From positions 1,597,001 to 1,661,000 of the forward strand of contig NC_090169.1 in assembly GCF_017916325.1 (NCBI RefSeq): 64,000 nt of DNA, written 5' to 3'. Of the stretch, positions 20,611 through 30,165 are shown piece after piece. How positions within the stretch are numbered: position 1 is the first letter of the stretch; each line of letters starts with the position of its first letter. The DNA is from Leishmania martiniquensis. Its lineage: Eukaryota; Euglenozoa; Kinetoplastea; Trypanosomatida; Trypanosomatidae. A program made the position numbers and the translations under genes. Under the pieces are notes generated by a model. The model saw nothing but the letters and a program-made list of their open reading frames with translations, ran no database searches and was not told where the DNA came from.

Positions 20611-20642
20611 AATACACACACAGACACACACACACACGCACA
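20611..20642. repeat. CA microsatellite
   Basis: CA dinucleotides with a few G interruptions, inside the predicted 5'UTR of the CFAP46-like gene. Confidence 0.8.
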
Positions 20643-20693
20643 GTCGCCTTGCGCTGCCGATCGGATCACCCCCTCCCTCGAATTTAGAGAACG

Positions 20694-23600
20694 ATGACAA
20701 TCAGCACAAGCCATGTGAAGCAGCTGCTCTCCACTGCGCGGGTGTACCGCCGGCCTGATATGCTGGACGGCATTCTGCGCCAAGTGAGTGACACCGAGAA
20801 GACATCGGGTAGAGCCTCTGCGGAACTGCGCGTATTATGCGCGGAGGTCGCCGTTGAGCTGAAGCAGTGGTCAGCCGCAGCGGAGCTGCTAAAGGGAATT
20901 GGCTCCACTCAGGAAACGCGCCTGCTTGCTGTGCGCCGCGCCTTTTGCGAGGTTCTTCTCACGCTGCACGACGTGGACGAGAGTAGCACCTTGGCCGAGG
21001 AAGAAAAGGCACAGGAATACATGAGTGGCGCAGCGAGGGCGCTGCAGGCGCTGGCGGAAGCGGTCGACGTCTGGCCTGACAGCCTCAACACTGTTCTTAC
21101 GGGTATCCGCGTATTGTGGGTCATTCTCAGTCCTCTGCTCACCGCAGGACACGAAGCTGACGTTTGCGACGCCGTCGCCTTCCTTGCGGCCCTCCATCAG
21201 CAGCTCCGCATTGGTGGCGGTTATACACTGGTTCAGTGGTTAGTGAGGGCTGCGCTGTGCTTTCGCGCGGCAGAGCGGCACAGCGACGCTTTGACTCGCT
21301 TCTCGGCGGCGCTGGAGTCAGCTGCCACCCTGAGCAATCAGCGCCTCTTTGTGCAGGTGCTGCGTCTGGCTGCCGGGGCCATCTTCATGAAGGAGAAAAC
21401 CACCGTCTCTTCGAAGGCGCGCTCTGACTTGCTGCCGAGTTACCGCAGCCGCCCCGTTCACTTCGCGGTCCTCTTGACGAGTTTGGTGCTCGGCGGGTAT
21501 TTGGAGATGGAGGCGTGCAGGGACGACATGCAAAACGCTTACTCGGCTCTCGGCGAGGGCCTCGAAGCGGCGCAGCCACCACCGGAGCCCGGCCCATCGG
21601 CCCCTCGAGGAAAGAAGAAGCAGGCGGCGGTGAAGCCGCCGCATCCGATCCGACTGGTCGACGTCTTTGCTATTACGCAGGCCGACGTGATTGATGAAGT
21701 GAAGAGCGACATGCTTTTCTGCATCAGTCTGCACGGTACACTGTCACCAGAGCAGGTGGAGGAAATGGAGCGGAGGTGCCACAGCTCGAATCTGCGTGTG
21801 AGGAGCTTCGCACGCTTCACGCGTGTTATCCGCGACTCTCATCTTTGCGGGCTGAGCTCCCTTTTCAAGTGCACAGACGCCTCTTCCCTTTCCGCATCAC
21901 ACAGAGCCGAACTGCGCACCCTTTCCGGTGAGCTGGTTGATGTCTTGAAGAACGCCAGCGCCATTGACGACGAGAGCGAGCGGCAGCATACAATGCGCAC
22001 CGGTGCCTCTCTCCTGTGGAACCTGATACTACCTTTCCTGCAGACGGGCATGATGGGCGACGTACAGGCGGCGCTGACCACAGTGATGGATGTCTCTCAG
22101 GCTTTCGTTGCCTCGCTGAGGAGGCTGTTCCTTCAGGTGGCGACCCAGCAATGCTGCAACGCGTACGACGAGGACAATCGAAGTGTACTTCATCACCTGC
22201 TGCCGATGATTCAGCGGGAGTGTGAGCGCGGGGAGGTAGATGGAGCGGCGTCCGCGTTTTTGTTCCGACAGCAATGGCTCCAGCATAAGATGGCGATCCG
22301 AGACGAACACGAGAGCAGCCTGACATCCGCGCAGGATCGCTGCCTCTTCGCCCTTGAGCAGGCCCGCTCTATTTCCAACCCACTGAGGCGCATTCCTGTC
22401 ATCAAGACTGCTTTTCGGCACCTGCCACCGATTGTCCAAGAGGGCGATGCAACGCTGGTCTCGACAGAGGCGGCCGAGCCGCCAAAGGCCGCGCTCGCTC
22501 ATGGTATCCTCACTACTCGGCGCTCGACGGTCCAGCTGTATCGAGAGCTTTTGGATCTCTGCATGCAGGATCTGAGCTCGTCCTTGTATGCTGTGGCGAT
22601 GGCGGTGGCCGAGGCGTTGCGGAACCTTCCTTCCCCCCTGCCTGGTGCTGTGGTCACTGACATCGAAGAAGTACAAGCTGCCGCTTCCCTACATGCCGCC
22701 ACAATCCTAGCACGACAGCTGGAAGAGGCGGAGGCGCACGGGCTACACAAGGACGTGCGGTCGGTCGAGTTAGCGGGCACCAAGACAGCTTCCGCCGAGG
22801 TTAGTGAAGGCCGCTTGGCAGCTCTTCTGACTGAGGCAGCCCGACGCGGAGCCGAGTTGGAAAACCGGCTCAGTGGCAGCGGGGGCTGGATTGCCGCGAA
22901 CGCCTGTGTGGCGTTCCTCAACTGGAAGAGGGCGTCCTACGCTCGAGGTGAGTACCATACCCACCTGCTCGAACTGCTTGAGTTGCAGAAGCTGTACGCC
23001 GCACTCTTTGAGCATGACGAGGTCCAGGACGGGGGGCTCCTATCTGACCTCACAGTTTCGGCTGTGCTGGGGCTCGTGGCCGAATACCTCGTAACCGCAA
23101 AGCCATCAGCTGGGTCAGGCACGCCACTGCCGGAGAGGCAGGTGGACAGAGGTGGCTTCGATGTGCTTGTGCATTGCGTCCGCACCTGCGCGAGCTGCGA
23201 GCCCTCAAACGTGCAGCTTCGTCGCGCGCACGCCATATGCCTTGAGGCGCTGCACATTATTCCAGCCGTGAAGCAGAAGTGGTTTCTGGCCATGCTGTCC
23301 CCCGCCATTGCACGACTTGTCGGTGATAAAACCTCGTTTGCCGTGCACCCACAGGAGCAACTGCTCATCCTCCTCGGCGTACTCGCTGGGCCGTCTGCGG
23401 TCTCCGACAAGACTGTGCTTCTCCGCAATGATGTTCGCACGCTACTGCGCAAGGATCCGTGTGTGCGTCTCTGCGCTTGGGTTGCCGCTGTGGCGGTGCG
23501 ACTGCGGCAGGAAGAAGTGGCACTGGAATGCTGCGAGATGGCGGAACGCCTCTATGCCACCAACCGACTGGGCTGGGGCTCCCTGTTCGAGGTGCAGCTA

Positions 23601-26600
23601 CCGTCCTCGCCCGCAGGCGGAGCGTCCGCGGCAGTTGGCAAGACAGCGGAGGGCGGCAGCCTCAAAAAGGTGCTGGGGGAACTGGTGCTGGTACAACTCG
23701 ACGTGCCGCCGGCGTTCCCGAAGCCGGACCCCGAGGACTGGGAGGCGTACGCCGAGCTTCTTTCCATAAAGGCGCAGATCGGTGTTCAGCACCTGGACGG
23801 CCTCAACATTGCTGCACGAAATCGGGCGGTGCAGCTGCTTTTGACGAACTGCGTGAACTCGGCTATCGCGGCGGTGCAAGGTCCCGCCGCATCCAAGGTG
23901 GAGCGCATCACGAGCGCGTACCGTATGTACTACGCCTTCCTCAGAACGACTCGCATTTCACTGGAGACGGCGACGTTTGTGCTACCAAGCCTGCGGATGC
24001 TGCTTTCAAAAGCGCTCCTGGCACAGCTCCCGAAGCGCAGCTGGAACGACTCCTTCATGGAGGTCGTCTATCAGCTTAGCTGCGTCCTCGTGTACGTCTC
24101 CGGCTCAAGTGAGCAGGATGACGACGTCCGTCAGTTGGGGGCGCTGCTGCGTTCACTGCGTGAGTTACTGCTCCCGCGCTATCAAAAACCTTTGAAGGCG
24201 TGGGAAGTGACAGTGATGTGCCGCCGCTATCCGTCCGTGGGCGAATTTCTTCAAACGTCCAAGAATATGGAGGCAGAGCTGCAGGCACGCGGCTGGATGA
24301 TTGTCGCCCAGGCGTCTGAGGAGCCCAGAAGCAAAGCAGAGGCATTCGCGTTGGCGCTTGCTTCCTCGCAAGGAGGTAACCTTGCTACAGCGCAGTGCCT
24401 ATTCGAGCATGCGTACGCGTCGTCATTGCAGCGGGCAGACTCGACCCCTTTGTCGGAGGTGACGAGCTATTTGCGACAGGCCCTGCGCACCCTTGAAGGG
24501 TTGCCCGAGACGGCGCCCCTGTTGAAAAGTGACGAGGACACGCAGCGCTGGAGCGCTGCTCTCGCCAACGCCTCACTTACTGGAAGATTTCTGCGCTCGC
24601 AGGCAGAGCACCAACGTTGCCTCCACGACGATGACTTGGCTGGCGAGGACGGAGTCGAAAGAGGGCTGGAGCGGCGCACTCCTGCGCGGAAGGCGTCTGC
24701 GAAGGTGCACACCACGAAAGTCATAGGGGTCACATTCTATCATGCCTTTCTTGGGTTGCGCATCGTCTCGCTGCTCTTTAGGATGGCGCCGCACCACTCT
24801 ACTCTTGAAACGCTGTCAGGGTGTATCAACTCAGGGAGGCAGACAGCCCCTCCCGTGTCGCGCCGCGACTGCGCCAACGTCATGCTCGACTATATCTCTT
24901 CTCTGTGGCATCTGAGCGCATGGTGGCTGCGCGAGGGCGCAGCGGGCGAGGATGCGGTAGTCCTCCAGCTGCCGGCCTCGGATTCGCTCTTTTATGGTTA
25001 CACAGAGCCGCCGTCAGCTGCGCAACGTCTGCGACGTTATTTGTCGGATGAGGAGCTCAACCTCAATACGGCAGGCCTCTGGGAATGTTTGCTAGACGTG
25101 GGCGACTACCTCGCGCACACTGGAGACGAGCCTCACGCGTTTATGATCTACGCTTGGGTGCGTTTTGCCGCCGCGCTCGCCTTCGGCGACGCCGAGGGCG
25201 ACTCGCGCTGCGCTCTCGTCCAGCGTGTGTGCAACTGGAAAATGTGCGCGGTGGCCGCCACGAGTGGTCTCAGTGATTGCCCATACACGAAAGCACTCAG
25301 CCGGCTGGCCGATGCCAGATCCCTTGTCGAAGAGGCCGTGAAGAGAGATTTAGAGCGCAAGTGCGTGTCGCCGTCATGGGAGGCGGCGATGGTGGTCGGC
25401 GAGTGTGAGGTTCGCATTCAGCTGGGCCAGACGGAAGGGGCTGCCGCCCTAGCTCAGGAAGTGCTGTGCCGTGGGTTGGAGTGCACAGGGTGGAATACGA
25501 CAGTCATCCGAGCACGCGCCCTCCGCATCCGCGCCCGTCACGAGGCCCTGTGCTTTCGCTACCGTGATGCTCTGCAGACACTTCAAGAGGCGCTTCAGCT
25601 GATTGGCGCCACCACGTCATCCTCTGCTCCGACCGTCATCTCGGCCCGTCTCTGGGCAGAGCTGTGTAGTGATCGACTTGCTGCCCTAGTAAGCGAGCAG
25701 TCGACGGCCGAGGCTGTCCAGTGGGCCAGTACGGTGCGCGAGCAGTTGCACCAGTGGCGCGCGGCAGCCGCGGCCAGTGCAGTGCAGACCGATACCGTCC
25801 TTGCGGCCTGTGTGCGAGTGGAGCTGGAAGACGCCCTGGAGATATGGGTGAGCTGTCTTTTTACCACAATTACGCAGCAGTTTCCACTCGACGATGACGT
25901 CGGGTACCAAGCTGCCTACTCGACTCGAGCGCGTCACAGCGGCGCCGCTGGGGAGCTGCTGGGTGAGGTGCTTCTTGTCTCTGAGGGCTCTACTAGGTTA
26001 CGAAGTCGTCTGTGCATCACACACGCACAGTGGCACGTGAGGGGCCGGGTGACACCGGAGTGGCTGGCGCAGCACGGCGCTAACGTAGATGACGTGCGGG
26101 CGCGGTTCCTGGTGCTGCTCAACGAGCTAAGAGTGCTGGACGAGCTTTCGCTTTGCTTGCAGACTGCCCGCTCCTCTATCATGGTAGGAGTCGGCTCGCT
26201 CGGTCAAGTTGAGTGCGGCGCTGCCGCAGCCACTGGCATGTCCTTTTGGCAAGGCGCCGTCTTGTACTGGAGCGCCATTGACCGCGTCGAAGCGAGTGCG
26301 CTTGCGTCATGCCTGCTGGCTGCCTTTCGACAGCTCTCCATGGAGGATCTTGGCCTGCCGACGTCGAAGGCGCCGGCTCACTGCGAGAGAGAAGTGCTGA
26401 GATTCATCCGCGGTGCGGCGTCGTTTTCGGCATCCTCCGTCGAGGTCGGCGGAGAACCCAAAGTGGAGGCGCAGGCGACCAAGGTGGGCGCGCGGTGGCA
26501 CAGTGCCGTCACGCATGAGACAGAAGAACTTCGGCAAGCGCTGCAGCACTACAGCGTAGGCGATGCAAGCGCCTACACCATGGCGGACGTGTCCGCCGTG

Positions 26601-28490
26601 CCCGCCCTCCTGGAAAAGGCAGCGGCGTATTCCCGACAGTGGCCGCACACCCGTCTTACGGCAGCGATCTTGGTGGCTGCAACGCGAGTAGAGGTGCTTC
26701 AACGCCTCGAGAATCAGTTGGAGCAGCGCGACAACCTTGCCGGCGAGGAGCTGCGAACGCGAACGCACGCGCTGCTGACGGAGGCGTGGAGTCGTGAGCG
26801 GCTGGCCGCGCCACGCCTTGAGAAACCCAGCAGCCGCATGCGCAAAAGCGCTGCAGCGGGGAAATTGTGCATCCAGAGCGACCCTAGCCTCACGAAGCCG
26901 GCGCGCCCCCTGACGGAGGAAGAGGAGGCGTTACTGCACCGCGTGTCTCTCGGCATTCAGTCAGCGGTCTATCACGGGCACCTTGACTTGGCCGCTCAGC
27001 TCAGCGTCGAGCTAAGCCATCTAGCGGTTCTCTTGGAGATCCCTCACATTGCAGCTGCTGCGGCAGAGCAAGCGCAGGCGAATCAGCTGGTCGGGCTGCT
27101 GTGGCGAAGCTGCGTGCACGGAATGATGGACAGTCCGGAAGGACGCTTGTGGCGGCAGATGCAGGCGGTGCCGCCGCTGTTCACGAACTCCTCCTCGTAC
27201 ACGCAGAAGGCCAAAGAGGCCCTTTCGGCGACGCCCATGGAGCGTTGCTTGCGCAGCTGCACAATGTTGTGTGCAGAGCGAGAGGTTGCCGAGACCCCGC
27301 GCACGGCAACTGAAAAAGGAGTCCAGCCAGCGGAGGTTTCGCCATTCGTGGTTGATGGTGCTGTACTGTCAGTCGCGGTGGACGCCGACTGTGTCGACTT
27401 CTGCATCATCTCGCTGCGCCATCCGGACGGTGTTGTGGAGGGTCGCCGCAGGCACGTGCCTCAGCAAACGTGGGCCACACTTGCCGATACGTTACAGAGA
27501 ACGGAGGCTCTGAAGGAGATGCAGTTGGGCAGCACCGACGGTGGGCGTACAGGTGCCTCCGATGAGCGGGCAACAGCAGAGGATCTCTCGAACGTCATGG
27601 AGGAGCTGAACTCTGTGGCGGTCGAGCTGTTTGAAGAGTTCCGACCATCCATCCGAGAATACTGCGAAAAGACGCCGCTTTACCTTTGCCTCGCGCCTCA
27701 GCTGCAGCCGTTTCCCTGGGAGCTAACGTGCGTGCTGAGTGACTGCCCCGTCCTCCTTCGCGAGTTGAGCGCTGCTGTGGTGGTGTCGAAGACCGGCGAG
27801 CTCCGGCGCTCTGGCAAGCGCGCTTCTCAGCAGCCGCCGAAGCAAGCTGGGTCTCACTCGACGAAAGGTGTGTTGGCAGGGCCTTTAGTGTGTCTGATAG
27901 ACTTGTTTGGTGACCGTTGCGAGTCGGTCGCTGCCACCTGCGGAGCGGACCACACAAAGTCGAAGGTGTCCCCGCAGTTCCTCGTGACGTGCAGCTCGGC
28001 CGGAGCTCCCCCGGATGCGGTGTACCTCGCCTGGATGCTGCGAGACGCTGCCCCAGGCGCTCTGGTGGTGAACACGTGCGGAAGCTTGACAGATGCCCTG
28101 CCGTGGTCCTGCCTGGCCTCTCTCACTTTTACCCAGCTGAACGGTGCCTTGATCATCGATGGCGCCTCGAACGCGAAGTCGCAGCAGCGCGAGGAGCGGC
28201 TTCGCTTGTTGGGCTCGATGGCAAGCGCCTTAGAATTCCCCAGGGGGTCGCTCTACCCTCGATGGATGACACAGGCGCTCTTCCTCTTGCGAGGAGCCAA
28301 GTTTGTGGCTGCCACCGCTTTTGCATGCAGCCCATCTGTGGCAGATGCGCTGGCTCGCCGCTGTCTTTACTCGGCATCCTCCGGGAAGGCTGTGGTCGAG
28401 CAGCTGCGAGGTAAGACGAAGGACACAAAGGCACCGTTGGTGACGTTGTACGGTGTTATCGGCAACGGATCCTCTAAGGGAAAGGCTTAA
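20694..28490 (+). CDS. CFAP46: CFAP46-like (TTC40) central-apparatus protein with C-terminal CHAT-like fold
   Basis: 2598 residues, close to animal and algal CFAP46 (about 2700). The N-terminus (KQLLSTARV) and most of the chain are Ala/Leu-rich TPR-like helical pairs, as in this family, which forms part of the C1d projection of the axonemal central pair. Residues about 2210-2590 look like a caspase-like CHAT fold: LYLCLAPQ at 2329-2336, FPWEL at 2340-2344, then a LLRE segment, a VVNTCG strand at 2458-2463 where CHAT proteases carry the catalytic HG, a LIIDGAS strand at 2486-2492 where they carry the Cys, and a GAKFVAAT strand at 2534-2541. His is replaced by C2462 and Cys by S2492, so no protease activity is expected. 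Separase has a similar TPR-plus-caspase-fold layout, but the lost dyad argues against it. Sequence identity to named CFAP46 was not computed. Confidence 0.65.
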   Translation: MTISTSHVKQLLSTARVYRRPDMLDGILRQVSDTEKTSGRASAELRVLCAEVAVELKQWSAAAELLKGIGSTQETRLLAVRRAFCEVLLTLHDVDESSTLAEEEKAQEYMSGAARALQALAEAVDVWPDSLNTVLTGIRVLWVILSPLLTAGHEADVCDAVAFLAALHQQLRIGGGYTLVQWLVRAALCFRAAERHSDALTRFSAALESAATLSNQRLFVQVLRLAAGAIFMKEKTTVSSKARSDLLPSYRSRPVHFAVLLTSLVLGGYLEMEACRDDMQNAYSALGEGLEAAQPPPEPGPSAPRGKKKQAAVKPPHPIRLVDVFAITQADVIDEVKSDMLFCISLHGTLSPEQVEEMERRCHSSNLRVRSFARFTRVIRDSHLCGLSSLFKCTDASSLSASHRAELRTLSGELVDVLKNASAIDDESERQHTMRTGASLLWNLILPFLQTGMMGDVQAALTTVMDVSQAFVASLRRLFLQVATQQCCNAYDEDNRSVLHHLLPMIQRECERGEVDGAASAFLFRQQWLQHKMAIRDEHESSLTSAQDRCLFALEQARSISNPLRRIPVIKTAFRHLPPIVQEGDATLVSTEAAEPPKAALAHGILTTRRSTVQLYRELLDLCMQDLSSSLYAVAMAVAEALRNLPSPLPGAVVTDIEEVQAAASLHAATILARQLEEAEAHGLHKDVRSVELAGTKTASAEVSEGRLAALLTEAARRGAELENRLSGSGGWIAANACVAFLNWKRASYARGEYHTHLLELLELQKLYAALFEHDEVQDGGLLSDLTVSAVLGLVAEYLVTAKPSAGSGTPLPERQVDRGGFDVLVHCVRTCASCEPSNVQLRRAHAICLEALHIIPAVKQKWFLAMLSPAIARLVGDKTSFAVHPQEQLLILLGVLAGPSAVSDKTVLLRNDVRTLLRKDPCVRLCAWVAAVAVRLRQEEVALECCEMAERLYATNRLGWGSLFEVQLPSSPAGGASAAVGKTAEGGSLKKVLGELVLVQLDVPPAFPKPDPEDWEAYAELLSIKAQIGVQHLDGLNIAARNRAVQLLLTNCVNSAIAAVQGPAASKVERITSAYRMYYAFLRTTRISLETATFVLPSLRMLLSKALLAQLPKRSWNDSFMEVVYQLSCVLVYVSGSSEQDDDVRQLGALLRSLRELLLPRYQKPLKAWEVTVMCRRYPSVGEFLQTSKNMEAELQARGWMIVAQASEEPRSKAEAFALALASSQGGNLATAQCLFEHAYASSLQRADSTPLSEVTSYLRQALRTLEGLPETAPLLKSDEDTQRWSAALANASLTGRFLRSQAEHQRCLHDDDLAGEDGVERGLERRTPARKASAKVHTTKVIGVTFYHAFLGLRIVSLLFRMAPHHSTLETLSGCINSGRQTAPPVSRRDCANVMLDYISSLWHLSAWWLREGAAGEDAVVLQLPASDSLFYGYTEPPSAAQRLRRYLSDEELNLNTAGLWECLLDVGDYLAHTGDEPHAFMIYAWVRFAAALAFGDAEGDSRCALVQRVCNWKMCAVAATSGLSDCPYTKALSRLADARSLVEEAVKRDLERKCVSPSWEAAMVVGECEVRIQLGQTEGAAALAQEVLCRGLECTGWNTTVIRARALRIRARHEALCFRYRDALQTLQEALQLIGATTSSSAPTVISARLWAELCSDRLAALVSEQSTAEAVQWASTVREQLHQWRAAAAASAVQTDTVLAACVRVELEDALEIWVSCLFTTITQQFPLDDDVGYQAAYSTRARHSGAAGELLGEVLLVSEGSTRLRSRLCITHAQWHVRGRVTPEWLAQHGANVDDVRARFLVLLNELRVLDELSLCLQTARSSIMVGVGSLGQVECGAAAATGMSFWQGAVLYWSAIDRVEASALASCLLAAFRQLSMEDLGLPTSKAPAHCEREVLRFIRGAASFSASSVEVGGEPKVEAQATKVGARWHSAVTHETEELRQALQHYSVGDASAYTMADVSAVPALLEKAAAYSRQWPHTRLTAAILVAATRVEVLQRLENQLEQRDNLAGEELRTRTHALLTEAWSRERLAAPRLEKPSSRMRKSAAAGKLCIQSDPSLTKPARPLTEEEEALLHRVSLGIQSAVYHGHLDLAAQLSVELSHLAVLLEIPHIAAAAAEQAQANQLVGLLWRSCVHGMMDSPEGRLWRQMQAVPPLFTNSSSYTQKAKEALSATPMERCLRSCTMLCAEREVAETPRTATEKGVQPAEVSPFVVDGAVLSVAVDADCVDFCIISLRHPDGVVEGRRRHVPQQTWATLADTLQRTEALKEMQLGSTDGGRTGASDERATAEDLSNVMEELNSVAVELFEEFRPSIREYCEKTPLYLCLAPQLQPFPWELTCVLSDCPVLLRELSAAVVVSKTGELRRSGKRASQQPPKQAGSHSTKGVLAGPLVCLIDLFGDRCESVAATCGADHTKSKVSPQFLVTCSSAGAPPDAVYLAWMLRDAAPGALVVNTCGSLTDALPWSCLASLTFTQLNGALIIDGASNAKSQQREERLRLLGSMASALEFPRGSLYPRWMTQALFLLRGAKFVAATAFACSPSVADALARRCLYSASSGKAVVEQLRGKTKDTKAPLVTLYGVIGNGSSKGKA

Positions 28491-29208
28491 GCGCAACACT
28501 GCAATGCAGCAACGCTCCCTTCTCCCCCCTCCGCTTGTGCGTGTGTCGCTCTTTCCCTCTCTCCCTCTCCTCCTCACGGCGTATTTGTCTTGTGCTCGAG
28601 CGGAGTCAGCATGGCGGTCGTGTGCCGCCGCCAGCGATGTAAACGAAGGGACTTAATTCTTATATGGTGTGCTCTGCGGCTTAGGCCTTTCCTACGAGCA
28701 CATATATTTTTTTCTTCTCGGCTGCGCGTCATTTTAGGTGTGGCTGCGCGACGCACGAAGGACGCGATGACACTGATCTGACGTAGAAAGCAGCGCTTGT
28801 ATACTGGTAGGGGCTAGACGCGGAGATGGATTCCCGTGGCAGCAGAAATCTGCTCCCCACCCCTCAGTAGTGGGCCGACTCTGTAGCCTTCGTGAACTCC
28901 ACGACAGCATGGGTGAAAGTCAGGCACCACCCATCGCCTTTCTGCACACACACACACAACTCATCACGGCAGGCTTCCGCGACGAGGGTATCTGTGTTTC
29001 GGCGGACGGAATGCGGCGGTGATGTAACCCCCCTTCCCCACCCCCAGGCACACATACAGAGACACACATGCGACTTTCCCGGCACCTCTTGGGGTGAGAC
29101 CATCGTCTCCTACACTCTTCATCCTTCTCTCTCGTCTGCGCCAGGCGCCGGCGTCTCAACAGAAGACCGGCACACCCTTTCGAACACGAACGGCAGCGTC
29201 ACGTGCAG
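28491..29208 (+). other. Intergenic spacer (0.7 kb)
   Basis: No gene seen. It contains a C/T tract right after the stop (about 28514-28575), a T run near 28706-28715, a short CA repeat at about 28943-28960, and acceptor candidates AG at 29143-29144 and 29161-29162 ahead of the next gene. Confidence 0.65.
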
Positions 29209-30165
29209 ATGACATTCACCCAGAAAAGAGGCATGAGTGGGTTTCTTCGGAGTGTCTTTGGCACGTCGGCGGCAGCGGCGACCGCAGCAAAGATTGCCAA
29301 ACCCCCTGTGGCCGTTTCGTATGCGCTGTCTTCCTTTCGCTGGCATATGGACACGCGCTCGCCGGCGAAGTTCATTGCCCTTCACGATTACCTCGGCAGC
29401 TGCGCATCGTGGCAGCAGCTGCTGAACGAGTGCGTCGCAGACCTTCCGTTGTCACGGTTAACGCCGACAGCGCCGCTAGAGGTCTACTGCACTGACCTAC
29501 GTGGTCACAATTTCTCTGAAACAGCGGCGATGACATCCGCCTCTGACTACCCACTCGCCTGTGCTGCAGACATCATCAAGATGCAAGAGGATATTGTGCG
29601 TTCCGAGGCGGGCTTGGTTGGGCTTGGCTTTGGGTCCCTTGTCGCCTCGTGCGCCGCCTTGCACGCCCCCGACGCCTTTTCTTCGCTCACACTCTTCGTC
29701 AACGAGATCGCTGATCTACAGCGGTGCCTGCCGGCTTCGCACACAGTAGGTGAACTTCTGCGAAGCGCGCCGACTGATGCCGCAGGGCTGCCAGAGCTAA
29801 ATAGCTACTTGCAGGATCGAGTGCCCGACCCGGCCGAGCGGGCTGCGCTTCTGTCCGCCGTGGAGGTGCGACATGGCAAGGCACGTTTTCGCTTCAGTAA
29901 AGATCTCCTTCAATGCAAGGAGCCGCTCTTGCTGCGTGCGCCGGCGGGCAGTACGTTCACCAAGCCTACTGTTGTGTACGTGTGTGGCAAGGATGGAGGC
30001 AGTTCCACAGAGGGCGAAGCCGCACTGCACGCACGCTTTCCGGCGCTGAAGCTTTTAAAGCTGGACACCAAGGGGAAGTCTCTGATGTCATCCGAGCCGC
30101 GTCCTGCCGCGTTGTTTCTGGAGGCGTGCGGACTGCTTGGCGAGATCAATGAGGCGGCTGTGTAG
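29209..30165 (+). CDS. ABHD11-like alpha/beta-hydrolase fold protein, catalytic residues lost
   Basis: 318 residues from ATG 29209; ATG 29233 is an alternative that still keeps the basic start. The N-terminal 35 residues are Arg/Ser/Ala-rich without acids, like a mitochondrial presequence. The order of landmarks fits ABHD11-type hydrolases: ALHDYLGSCASW (family: LHG-LGS--NW), then CTDLRGHNFSE (family: DLRNHG-S), then the nucleophile elbow and a final LKLLKLD strand. At the elbow the G-x-S-x-G motif reads G138-L-G140-F-G142, so the Ser is Gly; at the C-terminal His site the block reads G289-K290-S-L; the oxyanion HG reads HD. All three changes point to a pseudoenzyme rather than one sequencing error. 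The role is unknown; a structural part in a mitochondrial complex is speculation. Confidence 0.65.
   Translation: MTFTQKRGMSGFLRSVFGTSAAAATAAKIAKPPVAVSYALSSFRWHMDTRSPAKFIALHDYLGSCASWQQLLNECVADLPLSRLTPTAPLEVYCTDLRGHNFSETAAMTSASDYPLACAADIIKMQEDIVRSEAGLVGLGFGSLVASCAALHAPDAFSSLTLFVNEIADLQRCLPASHTVGELLRSAPTDAAGLPELNSYLQDRVPDPAERAALLSAVEVRHGKARFRFSKDLLQCKEPLLLRAPAGSTFTKPTVVYVCGKDGGSSTEGEAALHARFPALKLLKLDTKGKSLMSSEPRPAALFLEACGLLGEINEAAV

Larger units (their letters stand above)
19849..20693 (+). other. Intergenic spacer (0.85 kb)
   Basis: No gene seen. It holds the 3'UTR of the mitofilin-like gene, then strong C/T tracts (about 20465-20515 and 20548-20577) ending in AG at 20578-20579, and a CA repeat (about 20611-20642) in the 5'UTR of the next gene. 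Confidence 0.65.

Noticed and set aside
20694..28490. Identification of the 2598-residue protein as separase
   Set aside because: TPR plus caspase-like C-terminus fits in outline, but the His and Cys of the protease dyad are missing at the expected strands, and the length matches CFAP46 better.
29611..29640. An intact G-x-S-x-G lipase motif in the ABHD11-like protein
   Set aside because: The nearby Ser (S143) is not flanked by glycines in the required spacing; the elbow register gives Gly at the nucleophile.
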